DNA of 64,000 nucleotides from NCBI RefSeq assembly GCF_035013165.1, contig NZ_JAYGJQ010000003.1, forward strand, positions 186,001 to 250,000, read 5' to 3'. This document shows positions 17,132-26,868 of this stretch, one piece after another. Every line of letters starts with the position of its first letter. The stretch's first letter is position 1. This stretch comes from Bacteriovorax sp. PP10 (GTDB lineage: Bacteria > Bdellovibrionota > Bacteriovoracia > Bacteriovoracales > Bacteriovoracaceae). The notes below the pieces were generated by a model that did no database searches, was not told the origin of the DNA, and worked only from the letters and a program-made list of their open reading frames with translations. A program made the position numbers and the translations under genes.

Positions 17132-18958
17132 TTAAAGATAATACTTAATAGCGGTCACAACTTTCCCAGGCTTAAACCTTAACGTTGCTCTTAAAACAAA
17201 AGTCATCTGGTTATGCAAGAACTGGTGATACCAACTCTTCGTAATAAATTCCGGAACAATAACCGAAATCATTTCTTTACCTGACTCAACATGAACCTTA
17301 TCAATATAAGCTAATAGCGGACTTAAAACCGATCTATAAGGCGACTCTAAAACTTCCAGCGGTAATCCCTGAGACCACTTATCCCACACCTTTAACATCT
17401 TTGCCGTCGCTTCTTTATCAACGTCAACATAACAGACGCGTACATCGTCACTCACGGTTAAAGCGTATCTTACGGCCTTCACAACGCCAGGATGAATCCC
17501 CGAGATCGGAACGATGGCAGTAAAATGCTCGGTCGTTTTAAGATCAATATCCTGATGGTAGCTATCGCGTGCTAACTGGTGACCAACGGCCACATAATGG
17601 CTTTTAATCTGTTTAAAGAAAATAACTAATGATGGGATAAGGATAATAACCATCCATGCACCAGACATAAATTTTGTGATTCCAATTACAATCAAAACAC
17701 TAAGTGTTGTAAGAGCTCCGAGTGCATTGATTGAAAGTGCTTTTTTCCAGTGAGCTTCTTTATATTTTATATGGTGAATAATCATTCCAGTCTGAGACAG
17801 TGTGAATGATAAAAATACTCCAACAGCATATAAAGGAATCAGTAAGTGGGTTGATCCTTTAAAAGCAATCAATAAAAATGCGGCCGCACAAGTAAGGCCG
17901 ATAATTCCGTTTGAGAAAACTAAGCGATCCCCTACACTCGACATTTGTCTTGGTAAAAAACGATCTTTGGCGATTAAAGAAGTTAAGCGTGGAAAGTCTG
18001 CATAACTTGTGTTGGCCGCCAGTAATAAAATTAATGCTACTGCAACTTGAGTGGCATAATAGAAAACGTTGTGTCCAAAAATCTGACGTGCCAGTTGAGA
18101 CATGACAGTTTCACCACCGTGAGATGGAACGATTCCATAAACGTGAGCAAGTAATGTAATTCCTAAGAAGAAACTTCCTAAAATAAAGGCCATCCAAAGC
18201 ATCGTAACTTTAGCATTGTGCTGAGAAGGTTTTCTAAAAATAGGAACACCATTAGAGATGGCCTCGATACCTGTTAAGGCCGAGCACCCTGAAGCAAAAG
18301 CGCGCATTAATAAAAACAGCGGCACTTCCGGATAAGACTCATGGATTACCGGATGAATCACAGGTGCATAACCCATAAAGATTTTATAAGCACCAACACA
18401 GACCATTAAGAGAATTGAAAAAATAAAAAAGTATGTGGGGTAAGCAAAGATGTTAGAAGACTCGCGTAGACCGCGAAGGTTTAACATCATTATAGTAAAA
18501 ATAATTAAAACACCAATGACAACCCGGTGTTCTGCAATAAAAGGAAAAGCTGATCCAATGTTTTCTAAACCTGCTGAAACCGAAACTGACACCGTTAAAA
18601 TGTAATCAATTAAAAGTGCAGCACCTGCAACAAGGCCCGCGTTCTCACCTAAGTTTTCTTTGGCAACAGTATAAGCTCCACCACCGTGAGGGTAAGCACT
18701 AATCGTTTGCTGATATGAAAGTGTAATGATTAAAAGAAGAGCTGCAACTCCAATGGCCATTGGTATTGACCATGCCATCGCCGTGATTGCAAAAAGAGAT
18801 AAAGGGATAAGAACTTCTTCAGTAGCATAGGCCACTGATGAAAGAGCATCTGAAGATAAAACGGCCAAGGCCTTCCATTTGGGAATTCTTTCTTCTTCCA
18901 ACTTATCTAATGTAAGTGGATTACCAATAAAAACGTGCTTAATCCTAGAGATCAACAT
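17132..18958 (-). CDS. KimA-like APC-superfamily potassium/amino acid permease
   Basis: 608-residue polytopic protein (about 12 membrane segments in residues ~25-430) with a cytosolic C-terminal domain of ~170 residues. The N-terminus (IGNPLT, KWKALAVLSSDALSSVAYAT) and length closely resemble Bacillus KimA (YdaO), a high-affinity K+ importer inhibited by c-di-AMP. APC motifs such as GGGAYTVAKENLGE are intact. K+ transport is therefore the best guess, though an amino-acid permease cannot be excluded. No c-di-AMP riboswitch is visible upstream; instead there are tandem 11-bp repeats about 95 bases upstream. Confidence 0.82.
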   Translation of the reverse strand: MLISRIKHVFIGNPLTLDKLEEERIPKWKALAVLSSDALSSVAYATEEVLIPLSLFAITAMAWSIPMAIGVAALLLIITLSYQQTISAYPHGGGAYTVAKENLGENAGLVAGAALLIDYILTVSVSVSAGLENIGSAFPFIAEHRVVIGVLIIFTIMMLNLRGLRESSNIFAYPTYFFIFSILLMVCVGAYKIFMGYAPVIHPVIHESYPEVPLFLLMRAFASGCSALTGIEAISNGVPIFRKPSQHNAKVTMLWMAFILGSFFLGITLLAHVYGIVPSHGGETVMSQLARQIFGHNVFYYATQVAVALILLLAANTSYADFPRLTSLIAKDRFLPRQMSSVGDRLVFSNGIIGLTCAAAFLLIAFKGSTHLLIPLYAVGVFLSFTLSQTGMIIHHIKYKEAHWKKALSINALGALTTLSVLIVIGITKFMSGAWMVIILIPSLVIFFKQIKSHYVAVGHQLARDSYHQDIDLKTTEHFTAIVPISGIHPGVVKAVRYALTVSDDVRVCYVDVDKEATAKMLKVWDKWSQGLPLEVLESPYRSVLSPLLAYIDKVHVESGKEMISVIVPEFITKSWYHQFLHNQMTFVLRATLRFKPGKVVTAIKYYL

Positions 18959-19051
18959 TTGCCGTCATCCTTTTGTATTCAATTTCGAAAAGATTGCATG
19001 GTACTCCCAGTACTTTAGGAAATCAAAAAAGCGTAAATAAATGGGTGTAAA

Positions 19052-19078
19052 TTTACTAAATCTTTACTAAATCTTTAC
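19052..19078. repeat. Tandem 11-bp direct repeats upstream of the kimA-like gene
   Basis: TTTACTAAATC occurs at 19052-19062 and 19063-19073, followed by a partial third copy (TTTAC). The 11-bp period is one helical turn, as in binding sites of OmpR/KdpE-type response regulators. Confidence 0.5.
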
Positions 19079-19108
19079 GGAATGACGCTTAAAAACCAGT
19101 AACACCCT

Positions 19109-19154
19109 ACAAGATATATGAGGGTTGAAGGTGTTGTAGCACTATATATAGTGG
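19109..19154 (+). promoter_or_regulatory. Pair of NrdR boxes with embedded core promoter for nrdB-nrdA
   Basis: Box 1 (19109-19124, ACAAGATATATGAGGG) and box 2 (19139-19154, GCACTATATATAGTGG) match the NrdR consensus ACAC-ATAT-GTGT pattern and start 30 bp apart, close to three helical turns. Between them lies TTGAAG (19125-19130), then a 16-bp spacer and TATAGT (19147-19152), so the -10 element is inside box 2. Repression by the ATP/dATP-loaded NrdR is the expected logic. Confidence 0.75.
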
Positions 19155-19523
19155 TGGTCCGGCCTTTTTTTAGCTTTTTTTTATTTAATTACACTTAAAT
19201 TTTCTCGATGTAAGTTTTAATTAGATGTGAAAAAATAGATTCATAGGACCATTTTTGCCTAGTATAAGTGTTTGGAAAAATACATATTTTCCGAATCTAC
19301 GAAAAATGATAAAATAAAATAGTCAATTAATTGCTGGCCCTCGTCTGGGAATTAATTAGTTTTTAAACTCACCATATCTTGTTATCTTTTATTTTATAGA
19401 GTGATTTTATCAAATCTTTAACGAGAAATTAGCGAGCATTGGAGCTCAAAAGTTTTTTTAGAAATGTTTTAAGAACTTTATACACACACACAACGATACT
19501 AGAGACATTCAGGAGTCAACACT

Positions 19524-20510
19524 ATGGTAAAGGATGCCAAGTCAGCTATTTTAGCACCGAACGATGATCGCTTCGTGCTTTTTCCAATTAAATATCACCA
19601 GGTCTGGGAGATGTACAAAAAACACATGGCGGTTTTTTGGACTTCAGAAGAGATCGATTTAGTTCCAGATTTAAATGACTGGGAAAACAAACTTAACAAT
19701 GACGAAAGATATTTCATCTCTCACGTTCTAGCGTTCTTCGCTGCAAGTGACGGGATCGTTAACGAGAATCTTGCACTTCGTTTTTACAAAGACGTGCAAA
19801 TTCCGGAAGCAAGATGTTTTTACGGATTTCAGATTGCGATGGAAAACATCCACTCTGAAACGTACTCACTTCTAATTGATACATACATCAAAGACGCAAA
19901 AGAAAAAGATAAGCTATTCCACGCAACTGAAAACATGGCGTGTGTTGCAAAGAAAGCTAAGTGGGCCCTTAACTGGATCTCATCTAAGAAATCATTTGCT
20001 CACAGACTAGTAGCTTTCGCTGCGATCGAAGGGATTTTCTTCTCTGGATCTTTCTGTGCAATTTACTGGTTGAAGAAAAGAGGACTGATGGCCGGTCTTT
20101 GTACTTCAAATGAATTCATCTCTCGTGATGAAGGTCTTCATTGCCAGTTCGCATGTCTTCTTCACTCAATGTTAGATGCTGATGAGCAATTATCAGTTGA
20201 AGACATTACTGCGATCATTACTGAAGCAGTAGAAATTGAGAAAGAATTCATCCTTGAGTCTCTTCCAGTATCACTTATTGGAATGAACGCTGAATCAATG
20301 TCTCAGTACATTGAATTCGTTGCAGATCACTGGTTAACTCAATTAGGAGCACCAACGTTCTACAACACTAAAAACCCGTTTGAGTGGATGGAATTAATTT
20401 CGCTTGAAGGGAAGACAAACTTTTTTGAAAAACGAGTTTCTGAGTACCAAAGACCTGGAATTCTCGGAGAGAAACAATCACACACATTCACAATAGACGC
20501 GGAGTTTTAA
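19524..20510 (+). CDS. nrdB: Ribonucleoside-diphosphate reductase class I, small subunit
   Basis: Holds the di-iron centre and tyrosyl radical that power ribonucleotide reduction. The 328-residue protein has iron ligands in SDGIVNENL (Asp 76) and in MENIHSETY (Glu 107, His 110), with the radical tyrosine at Tyr 114 in the canonical E-x2-H-x3-Y spacing. Later ligands fall in [11 protein letters not shown] and [14 protein letters not shown] lies about 12 bases before the ATG. nrdA follows after one base. Regulation by NrdR is indicated by paired boxes upstream. Confidence 0.96.
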   Translation: MVKDAKSAILAPNDDRFVLFPIKYHQVWEMYKKHMAVFWTSEEIDLVPDLNDWENKLNNDERYFISHVLAFFAASDGIVNENLALRFYKDVQIPEARCFYGFQIAMENIHSETYSLLIDTYIKDAKEKDKLFHATENMACVAKKAKWALNWISSKKSFAHRLVAFAAIEGIFFSGSFCAIYWLKKRGLMAGLCTSNEFISRDEGLHCQFACLLHSMLDADEQLSVEDITAIITEAVEIEKEFILESLPVSLIGMNAESMSQYIEFVADHWLTQLGAPTFYNTKNPFEWMELISLEGKTNFFEKRVSEYQRPGILGEKQSHTFTIDAEF

Positions 20511-20511
20511 C

Positions 20512-22878
20512 ATGTACGTTATTACAAGAAGTGGCGAAAGAGAGCCAATTAAGTTCGACAAAATTACAGAAAGAATTGAACAACTATGCTTCGACCTAGA
20601 TCGCAGCTTTATCGATCCGATGAAGATCGCTAAAAAAGTTATCGAAGGGATTTATGATGGAATCACGACTGGTGAGCTAGACCAACTTGCAGCTGAAACA
20701 GCGGCATACTTATCTACTCAACACCCTCAGTATGCTACCTTGGCGGGTAGAATTGCTGTGTCTAACCTTCATAAAGAAACTCGTGGATGTTTCTCTGAAA
20801 ACATCAAAGCAATGTTCAACTACCATAACCCGATTACTGGTGAGTATTCACCACTAGTTTCTTCAGACCTATATGAAGCTGTTATGAAGAACGCTGAAAT
20901 CCTAGATAAGTCTGTTGTTGATAAACGCGACTTTAACTACGATTACTTCGGATTCAAAACTCTTGAGAAGTCTTACCTTCTAAAGATGAACGGAAAAATC
21001 GTTGAGCGCCCGGGACAAATGTTAATGAGAGTTTCTCTAGGGATTCACTTAAACGACATCGAGTCTGCGCTTAAAACATACAACCTAATGTCTGAAAAAT
21101 ATTTCACACATGCGTCTCCTACTCTATTTAACTCTGGAACAAACAAAGCTCAGCTTTCGTCATGTTTCCTGTTAACTATGAAAGACGACTCGATCGAAGG
21201 TATCTACGATACTCTTAGACAAACGGCCCTGATTTCTCAATCAGCTGGTGGTATTGGTCTAGCGGTTCACAATGTTCGTGCAAAAGGAACTTTCATCAAA
21301 GGAACTAACGGGACTTCAAACGGTATCGTTCCAATGCTAAAAGTTTTCAACGATACAGCTAGATACGTTGATCAAGGTGGAGGAAAGAGAAAAGGTGCTT
21401 TCGCTATTTATCTTGAGCCTTGGCATGCTGATATTTTCGACTTCCTAGAAATGAAAAAGAACACAGGTAAAGACGAGCAAAGAGGAAGAGATTTATTCTA
21501 CGCTCTATGGATCCCGGATCTTTTCATGAAGCGTGTTGAAGAAGATGGAATGTGGTCACTATTTTGCCCACACGAAGCTCCAGGACTTCCAGATTGCTCT
21601 GGGAAAAAGTTCGAAGAACTTTATACTTCTTACGAAGCTCGTGGACTTGCAAAGAAAACTATCCGCGCACAAGACCTTTGGTTTGCTGTTCTTGAATCGC
21701 AAATTGAAACTGGTTCGCCGTACATGCTTTACAAAGATGCAGCTAACGAAAAATCTAACCAGAAAAACCTGGGAACGATTAAGTCATCTAACCTTTGTAC
21801 AGAAATCCTTGAGTACACAGCTCCAGATGAAGTAGCTGTTTGTAACCTTGCTTCAGTAGCACTTAACAGATTCGTAGATAAAGCGGGATCAACTCCGTTC
21901 TACGATCACAAGAAACTATACGATGTTGTTTATCAAATGACGGTTAACTTAAACCGCATTATCGATATCAACTACTACCCGGTTCCAGAAGCTCGTAACT
22001 CGAACATGAGACACAGACCAATTGGTCTAGGTGTTCAAGGACTAGCGGATGCATTCTTTGAAATGAGACTTCCTTTCGAATCGAAAGAAGCGCTTAAATT
22101 AAACAATGACATCTTCGAGACTATTTACTTTGCAGCTGTTACAGCTTCAAAAGATCTAGCAGCGAAATTTGGCCCTTACGAAACTTATAAAGGATCTCCA
22201 GTATCAGAAGGTATTTTACAATTTGATATGTGGGGCGTGAAACCAACTTCAGGAAACTGGGATTGGACGGCACTAAAATCTGAGATCGCTCTTTACGGAG
22301 TAAGAAACTCACTTCTAGTAGCTCCAATGCCTACGGCATCGACATCTCAAATTCTTGGGAACAACGAGTGTTTCGAGCCGATCACTTCAAACATTTATGT
22401 TAGACGTGTACTGAGTGGAGAGTTCGCTGTTGTTAACCGCTTCCTGGTAAACGATCTGATTAAGCTTGGTCTGTGGGATGATAAGATGAGAAACGAAATC
22501 ATTGCTAACAATGGTTCGGTTCAAAACGTAAACTCAATTCCAGACGAAGTTAAAGCTCTATACAAAACGATTTGGGAAATTAAGCAAAAGTCTGTTATCG
22601 ACATGTCAGCAGGTCGCGGTCCATACATCGATCAAGGGCAGTCGCTTAACGTATTTATGGAAGATCCTAACTTCGGAAAACTGTCTTCAATGCACTTTTA
22701 TGCATGGAAAGCAGGACTTAAGACGGGGATGTATTACTTAAGAACTCGTGCAGCTGTTAACGCTGTTCAGTTCACAGTTAAGAATGATGCTCCAGTTGCT
22801 AAGTCTACTGAAGAGCAAATGGCAGCAATGGTTTGTTCAATCGACAATCCAGAAGACTGTGTAATGTGTGGGTCTTAA
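20512..22878 (+). CDS. nrdA: Ribonucleoside-diphosphate reductase class I, large subunit
   Basis: 788-residue catalytic subunit. The N-terminal ~90 residues are an ATP-cone allosteric domain ([18 protein letters not shown]). Active-site pieces are intact: the redox cysteine in QLSSCFLL, the Asn-Cys-Glu triad in SNLCTEI, the second redox cysteine in [11 protein letters not shown], and the radical-transfer tyrosine pair in [11 protein letters not shown]. The C-terminal CVMC motif for thioredoxin/glutaredoxin re-reduction is present. It is followed by a strong terminator. Confidence 0.97.
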   Translation: MYVITRSGEREPIKFDKITERIEQLCFDLDRSFIDPMKIAKKVIEGIYDGITTGELDQLAAETAAYLSTQHPQYATLAGRIAVSNLHKETRGCFSENIKAMFNYHNPITGEYSPLVSSDLYEAVMKNAEILDKSVVDKRDFNYDYFGFKTLEKSYLLKMNGKIVERPGQMLMRVSLGIHLNDIESALKTYNLMSEKYFTHASPTLFNSGTNKAQLSSCFLLTMKDDSIEGIYDTLRQTALISQSAGGIGLAVHNVRAKGTFIKGTNGTSNGIVPMLKVFNDTARYVDQGGGKRKGAFAIYLEPWHADIFDFLEMKKNTGKDEQRGRDLFYALWIPDLFMKRVEEDGMWSLFCPHEAPGLPDCSGKKFEELYTSYEARGLAKKTIRAQDLWFAVLESQIETGSPYMLYKDAANEKSNQKNLGTIKSSNLCTEILEYTAPDEVAVCNLASVALNRFVDKAGSTPFYDHKKLYDVVYQMTVNLNRIIDINYYPVPEARNSNMRHRPIGLGVQGLADAFFEMRLPFESKEALKLNNDIFETIYFAAVTASKDLAAKFGPYETYKGSPVSEGILQFDMWGVKPTSGNWDWTALKSEIALYGVRNSLLVAPMPTASTSQILGNNECFEPITSNIYVRRVLSGEFAVVNRFLVNDLIKLGLWDDKMRNEIIANNGSVQNVNSIPDEVKALYKTIWEIKQKSVIDMSAGRGPYIDQGQSLNVFMEDPNFGKLSSMHFYAWKAGLKTGMYYLRTRAAVNAVQFTVKNDAPVAKSTEEQMAAMVCSIDNPEDCVMCGS

Positions 22879-22910
22879 TTTTTTAGATTAAAAAATTATT
22901 TTGAAATAAG

Positions 22911-22934
22911 AAGGCCAGCTGTAAAGCTGGCCTT
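22911..22934. terminator. Bidirectional terminator between nrdA and GLUG lipoprotein gene
   Basis: Perfect 10-bp stem AAGGCCAGCT/AGCTGGCCTT with GTAA loop and a T-run after it; also usable by the convergent minus-strand gene. Confidence 0.92.
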
Positions 22935-22941
22935 TTTTATT

Positions 22942-25900
22942 TTAGTGTTCAAGTTGCAAAAGTTTTGGATACTCATCCCCATCTTCTAATGTCCAGATTG
23001 GGGCAGTCGCAGGAACAGGTGTTCCATTCATTAGTGCCAGGTGATAAGAAAGGGCACGGTTATCATCGTCTAAAGTGATATTGAATCCTCTAGTTGCGAA
23101 GTATGGAAGACTTGCTAAGTCAGTAAATGTGGCCAGCTCTCCATGTTCGGCAAAGTTGCGGTAACTTTGATAAAGAGCAAGAGATTCACCATTAGCAGGA
23201 CAAGTTCCAAGTAAAGAAGAGATACTTGAAAGTGAAATTGTGCTGGATGCTGCAGTAAAAGGAATTAAAAATGGTGTTGAGCGATGAGCAAGAGCTCCTG
23301 TTCCCGAACCAAAACTTCCAGACATTGAAATTGTATTAGTTCCCGGATCACATGAACTAACTGTTAAATTAGTTGGTCCCCACACCAGGTAATCATTTAA
23401 AGATAATGCAGACGCAACACTTCCACTATTAATTTTTCCAATGATTGGTCCAATTGTTCTTTCATCAGTTGTATTATCAGTATCAACTTTTACTGTTAAA
23501 TCACCTGAACTTTGTGTCCCAACAATTTTCCCTGCGAAAAATACATTTTCAATAGAACCTGAAGCGTCTTCTCCTACAAGTCCACCAATGCCACTAGCAG
23601 AAGAATTAATCGCAAGATTCATATCCATTTGAGAGACGTAAGCGTTTCTTAGTATCCCGCCATTTTCACCAACAAGACCACCAACTTTCGTAGGTGGACC
23701 ACTAACTAAATTCATTTGTCCGCTAGCTCTTACTTGGTTGATGACTCCACTTGATAAGTTGACCCCAGCGATTGCACCAACCTTACTAGCAGGTACAAAT
23801 ATTGAGTCTACAATATTGACTTCAGCAGATGCTCGTAAAATAGTTCCATTATTGGCCCCGACAACTCCACCATAATTTGAATCTCCCACCATATGCACAC
23901 CTTGCAAGTTTGAATCTTTAATGACTCCATTGTTTTGAAACGCTAAAGTTCCAAGGAATGAGTTGGCAATAATAGAAGAACTGAAAGATTTTACATTTGT
24001 AATTTCACCATTGTTGATGCTTGAGAGAAGTCCTACATTACTTACACTATCAGCACTTGTATAAACTCTATTAGCATATAAATTTAAATTAGAGACAACT
24101 GCTCCATTTGAAATCGTTTTAAATATTCCGACTTCACTGTCCATTACGTTGTCGATATTAACATTTAATCCATAAAGAGCGTTTCCTTCTCCATTTAATT
24201 TTCCGTTAAAGGTATCAACAGCAACAACGGCACTCGCTACCACGCTGAGAGAAGAAATGTTAATTGAATCCGCCATACGATAATACTCAGATGAACTGCG
24301 TCCGTTCATACTTATAAACTGATTAAGCGTACAAATGACGATAGGGTTTGTTTGAGTTCCTCTGGCAAGAGTTGAGACCTGAAGTGGAATACTTAAAAGA
24401 TTGTTGGCCACTAAACACTCTCTATTTTCCCAGCTCAATCTCGGAGTCATACCGTCGCTTGCGGCCAATTTCCATGCAGTAGGAGTACTCACACTCGTTA
24501 AGAAGTTTGCACTTTGCCAACTGACACTTCTTAAATTCGAATACGAGTCCACCACGTGAGCTGTAGGAATGTTCGTTGCATCTGTAAAACAAGTGTTGAT
24601 AGTTCCGCCTGCTCCGACAACAGTCCCTGAATAAGTCATAGTCCCAGCACCAGTATACAATTGTTTTGTATCTGAAAAACAATTGGTAATAGTTCCTGAA
24701 TTATAAGCGGTAATACCACCGGCATTAAAAGTTCCAGGCTGATTTCTTAAAGATGAGATCGCCATAGTTGAATAGATATTTTCCATCGTTCCAAAATTTT
24801 TTGCGGCAATTCCACCAGTATAATTGGTATTAGTTGCAATATATCCTTCAGAAAAACTAGATGAAATCATTCCTCCTGCGGCATTCGTCGCAACCAGACC
24901 TCCTGCAAAGTCTGGAACAGAAGCATTTGATTGATCAGTGGTCACAATTCCAGAGAACATTGAGCCTCTTAAAATTGAAGTAAACTGACCGACAAGGCCT
25001 CCGACATAATCAGTTCCACGGACTTTGAATTTTTTTAATAATACTTTCTCAAAGATGAATCCAGTCCCTTGTGAGTTTCCGGAAATACCACCCGAGTAAT
25101 TGCTTCGCGCTTCAACTTCACCACCGTCAATTTTAATATTTGAAATTAAACCATTTCCATTAACTTCTCCGGCAATTCCACCAACGTAACCTAAACCTCT
25201 CACTGAAAGATTTTTGAAATTGATATTTTTAATAGTCCCCGAACTTCCATTATTTTCTCTAGTACCAAGTACACGTACAAAACCGATCTCAGAAAGAGAT
25301 TCAGCAGTAATACGTGCATTGGCAATTGTGTAATTGGCACCATCGAAGGTCCCAATAAAACCAACATCACTTGTCGGGACACCAGAGCCACAAAGGTGCC
25401 CGTCTAGTGGATTTAAATTATGATACTTATCAACACCTGAACCAACATTCCCTGAACAAATTGGAGCTGAATAAGATCCTACACCCGGAAGATTTGAAGC
25501 TTTATTCATATCAAGATCATTAACAAGTTTATAGTTTGCACTATCGTAAGTAGCTAAGAGCGTATTTCTTTCACCAATTTGGTTTAACTGCCATTCAGTA
25601 CAGATTTTATAAGGACGTATTGCTGATCCTTCGCCGCCGGCAAATGGGTGTGACCCAATAGTTGTAGAATTATTTATGTAAGGCGCGCATAAAACAGATC
25701 TAGGCAGAGAAAATTGATGCTTGATCGCGATGTTCGAGGCCACAGGAGAAGTAGAAGTGCAGGCACTTGCTCCAAATTTAGTCGCAACTGGTAAGAAAGT
25801 TCCACTACAATTTGTTCCATTCCATGTCCCAAAAAACTGATCACATTTATTTTTTTTATCTTCTTCAGTACCAGTGAAATCAGGAGTTGATGGTGCACAT

Positions 25901-26718
25901 GTGCTGCTTGAAACTAAAACATGATGTTCTGGAGCTGTCGAAGTGGCCAATCCCTGATTAAGTGGAAATCTATAAACACCTTTTGGATCATTCACATCAC
26001 AGTTAACAGAACTCATGAAAAATTCAATACTACCAATAAAAGGAGTTCCGAGACCTCCACTTGGGAAGTTAATCGGCAATCCTGAAGAATAAATATTAGG
26101 TGTCGTATTCGCACTATCAATCATTTTACAATCAGAAACAAGTGACTCACCTTCTATAGAAATTCCGGCACCAGTTTTTTTATAATTGTTAAAAACAAAA
26201 CGATAAGAAAGAGCACTACCTTGATTTTGCTTTCCACAACTAAAGCCAGTCGTCGCATTTATCCCATCACATTCTTCAATAAAAATATCTGCAAAGCGAT
26301 TGAGTGTAGAGGCCAAATAAGACTTCCCACCAGAAAACTCAGCATCAGTACAGCTGGCATTAGTCAGTGACATCGAGATCGTTGCAGCAGTTCCATTTAA
26401 TTGATTGATGCTTTTTCCACAATGAACTTTTCCATTCATTGCAGTTGAGTCGTTCCCCCACATTAAAGCATAAAAAACCCACGCTCCGTTGGGAAGTTCC
26501 AGGTCTTCTTCTGTGGCATTTATTTTTTTACCGAATGTATCTCCGGCCGAATTTTTTCCGAATAAAATCGCGCCACCACTTCCGATGCCGCTGCTTAAAT
26601 TGGTAATGCCTGAAAGATTTAATTTTAATTTCGCTGTTGTTTTTTTAGTTGCCTGCGAACAGGACACAACTAAAAAGCTGATGAGAATCGAAATTACAAT
26701 TTTATGTTTTGTCATCAT
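22942..26718 (-). CDS. Giant GLUG-repeat lipoprotein, paralogue A
   Basis: 1,258 residues. The signal peptide ends in LVVSC, so it is a predicted lipoprotein. The N-terminal ~300 residues are Cys-containing with a conserved start (AKLKLNLSGITNLSSG, GGAILFGKNSAGD). From ~residue 360, after CTEWQLNQIG, come many beta-rich GLUG-type repeats (GYVGGIAGEVNG, GGLVGENGGILRN), probably a repetitive beta-solenoid. A TTG lies upstream, but the ATG pair after a GGGG ribosome binding site is the likelier start. GLUG proteins are surface adhesins or enzyme appendages elsewhere. Next to a same-strand paralogue 150 bases upstream, it is probably a cell-surface contact protein, which is inference. Confidence 0.78.
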   Translation of the reverse strand: MMTKHKIVISILISFLVVSCSQATKKTTAKLKLNLSGITNLSSGIGSGGAILFGKNSAGDTFGKKINATEEDLELPNGAWVFYALMWGNDSTAMNGKVHCGKSINQLNGTAATISMSLTNASCTDAEFSGGKSYLASTLNRFADIFIEECDGINATTGFSCGKQNQGSALSYRFVFNNYKKTGAGISIEGESLVSDCKMIDSANTTPNIYSSGLPINFPSGGLGTPFIGSIEFFMSSVNCDVNDPKGVYRFPLNQGLATSTAPEHHVLVSSSTCAPSTPDFTGTEEDKKNKCDQFFGTWNGTNCSGTFLPVATKFGASACTSTSPVASNIAIKHQFSLPRSVLCAPYINNSTTIGSHPFAGGEGSAIRPYKICTEWQLNQIGERNTLLATYDSANYKLVNDLDMNKASNLPGVGSYSAPICSGNVGSGVDKYHNLNPLDGHLCGSGVPTSDVGFIGTFDGANYTIANARITAESLSEIGFVRVLGTRENNGSSGTIKNINFKNLSVRGLGYVGGIAGEVNGNGLISNIKIDGGEVEARSNYSGGISGNSQGTGFIFEKVLLKKFKVRGTDYVGGLVGQFTSILRGSMFSGIVTTDQSNASVPDFAGGLVATNAAGGMISSSFSEGYIATNTNYTGGIAAKNFGTMENIYSTMAISSLRNQPGTFNAGGITAYNSGTITNCFSDTKQLYTGAGTMTYSGTVVGAGGTINTCFTDATNIPTAHVVDSYSNLRSVSWQSANFLTSVSTPTAWKLAASDGMTPRLSWENRECLVANNLLSIPLQVSTLARGTQTNPIVICTLNQFISMNGRSSSEYYRMADSINISSLSVVASAVVAVDTFNGKLNGEGNALYGLNVNIDNVMDSEVGIFKTISNGAVVSNLNLYANRVYTSADSVSNVGLLSSINNGEITNVKSFSSSIIANSFLGTLAFQNNGVIKDSNLQGVHMVGDSNYGGVVGANNGTILRASAEVNIVDSIFVPASKVGAIAGVNLSSGVINQVRASGQMNLVSGPPTKVGGLVGENGGILRNAYVSQMDMNLAINSSASGIGGLVGEDASGSIENVFFAGKIVGTQSSGDLTVKVDTDNTTDERTIGPIIGKINSGSVASALSLNDYLVWGPTNLTVSSCDPGTNTISMSGSFGSGTGALAHRSTPFLIPFTAASSTISLSSISSLLGTCPANGESLALYQSYRNFAEHGELATFTDLASLPYFATRGFNITLDDDNRALSYHLALMNGTPVPATAPIWTLEDGDEYPKLLQLEH

Positions 26719-26868
26719 CACATACCCCAAGAAACCAACTAGTTTTTCATACTATTCTAGTAGGTTATCGGCAGGTGCCTGTGATTTATTTAATCCTATA
26801 AACTTATAGCAATGTTCAAGAGAACACCCCTAAAAAACTGCCTTAATTTTGAGGCTCTTATGGCCTCT

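Larger units (their letters stand above)
18959..19523. other. 565-bp gene-free divergent region (kimA-like / nrdB)
   Basis: No credible protein gene. It contains an 11-bp tandem repeat on the kimA side, two NrdR boxes with an overlapping core promoter, and about 365 bases of AT-rich leader before nrdB. The leader includes a small hairpin (GGAAAA/TTTTCC, ~19273-19291) and an AATTAATT repeat pair flanking a CCC/GGG mini-stem near 19325-19360. Confidence 0.6.

Noticed and set aside
18959-19100. Possible c-di-AMP (ydaO) riboswitch before the KimA-like gene
   Set aside because: No multi-helix conserved core could be recognised in the minus-strand leader.
19119-19199. Short plus-strand ORF of about 26 codons across the NrdR boxes
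   Set aside because: It starts inside an operator box, ends in poly-Phe from a T-tract and has no ribosome binding site; a chance frame.
26489-26809. Plus-strand ORF of 106 codons over the start of a GLUG lipoprotein gene
   Set aside because: Antisense shadow with no ribosome binding site; the minus-strand frame has a lipobox and full-length paralogue support.
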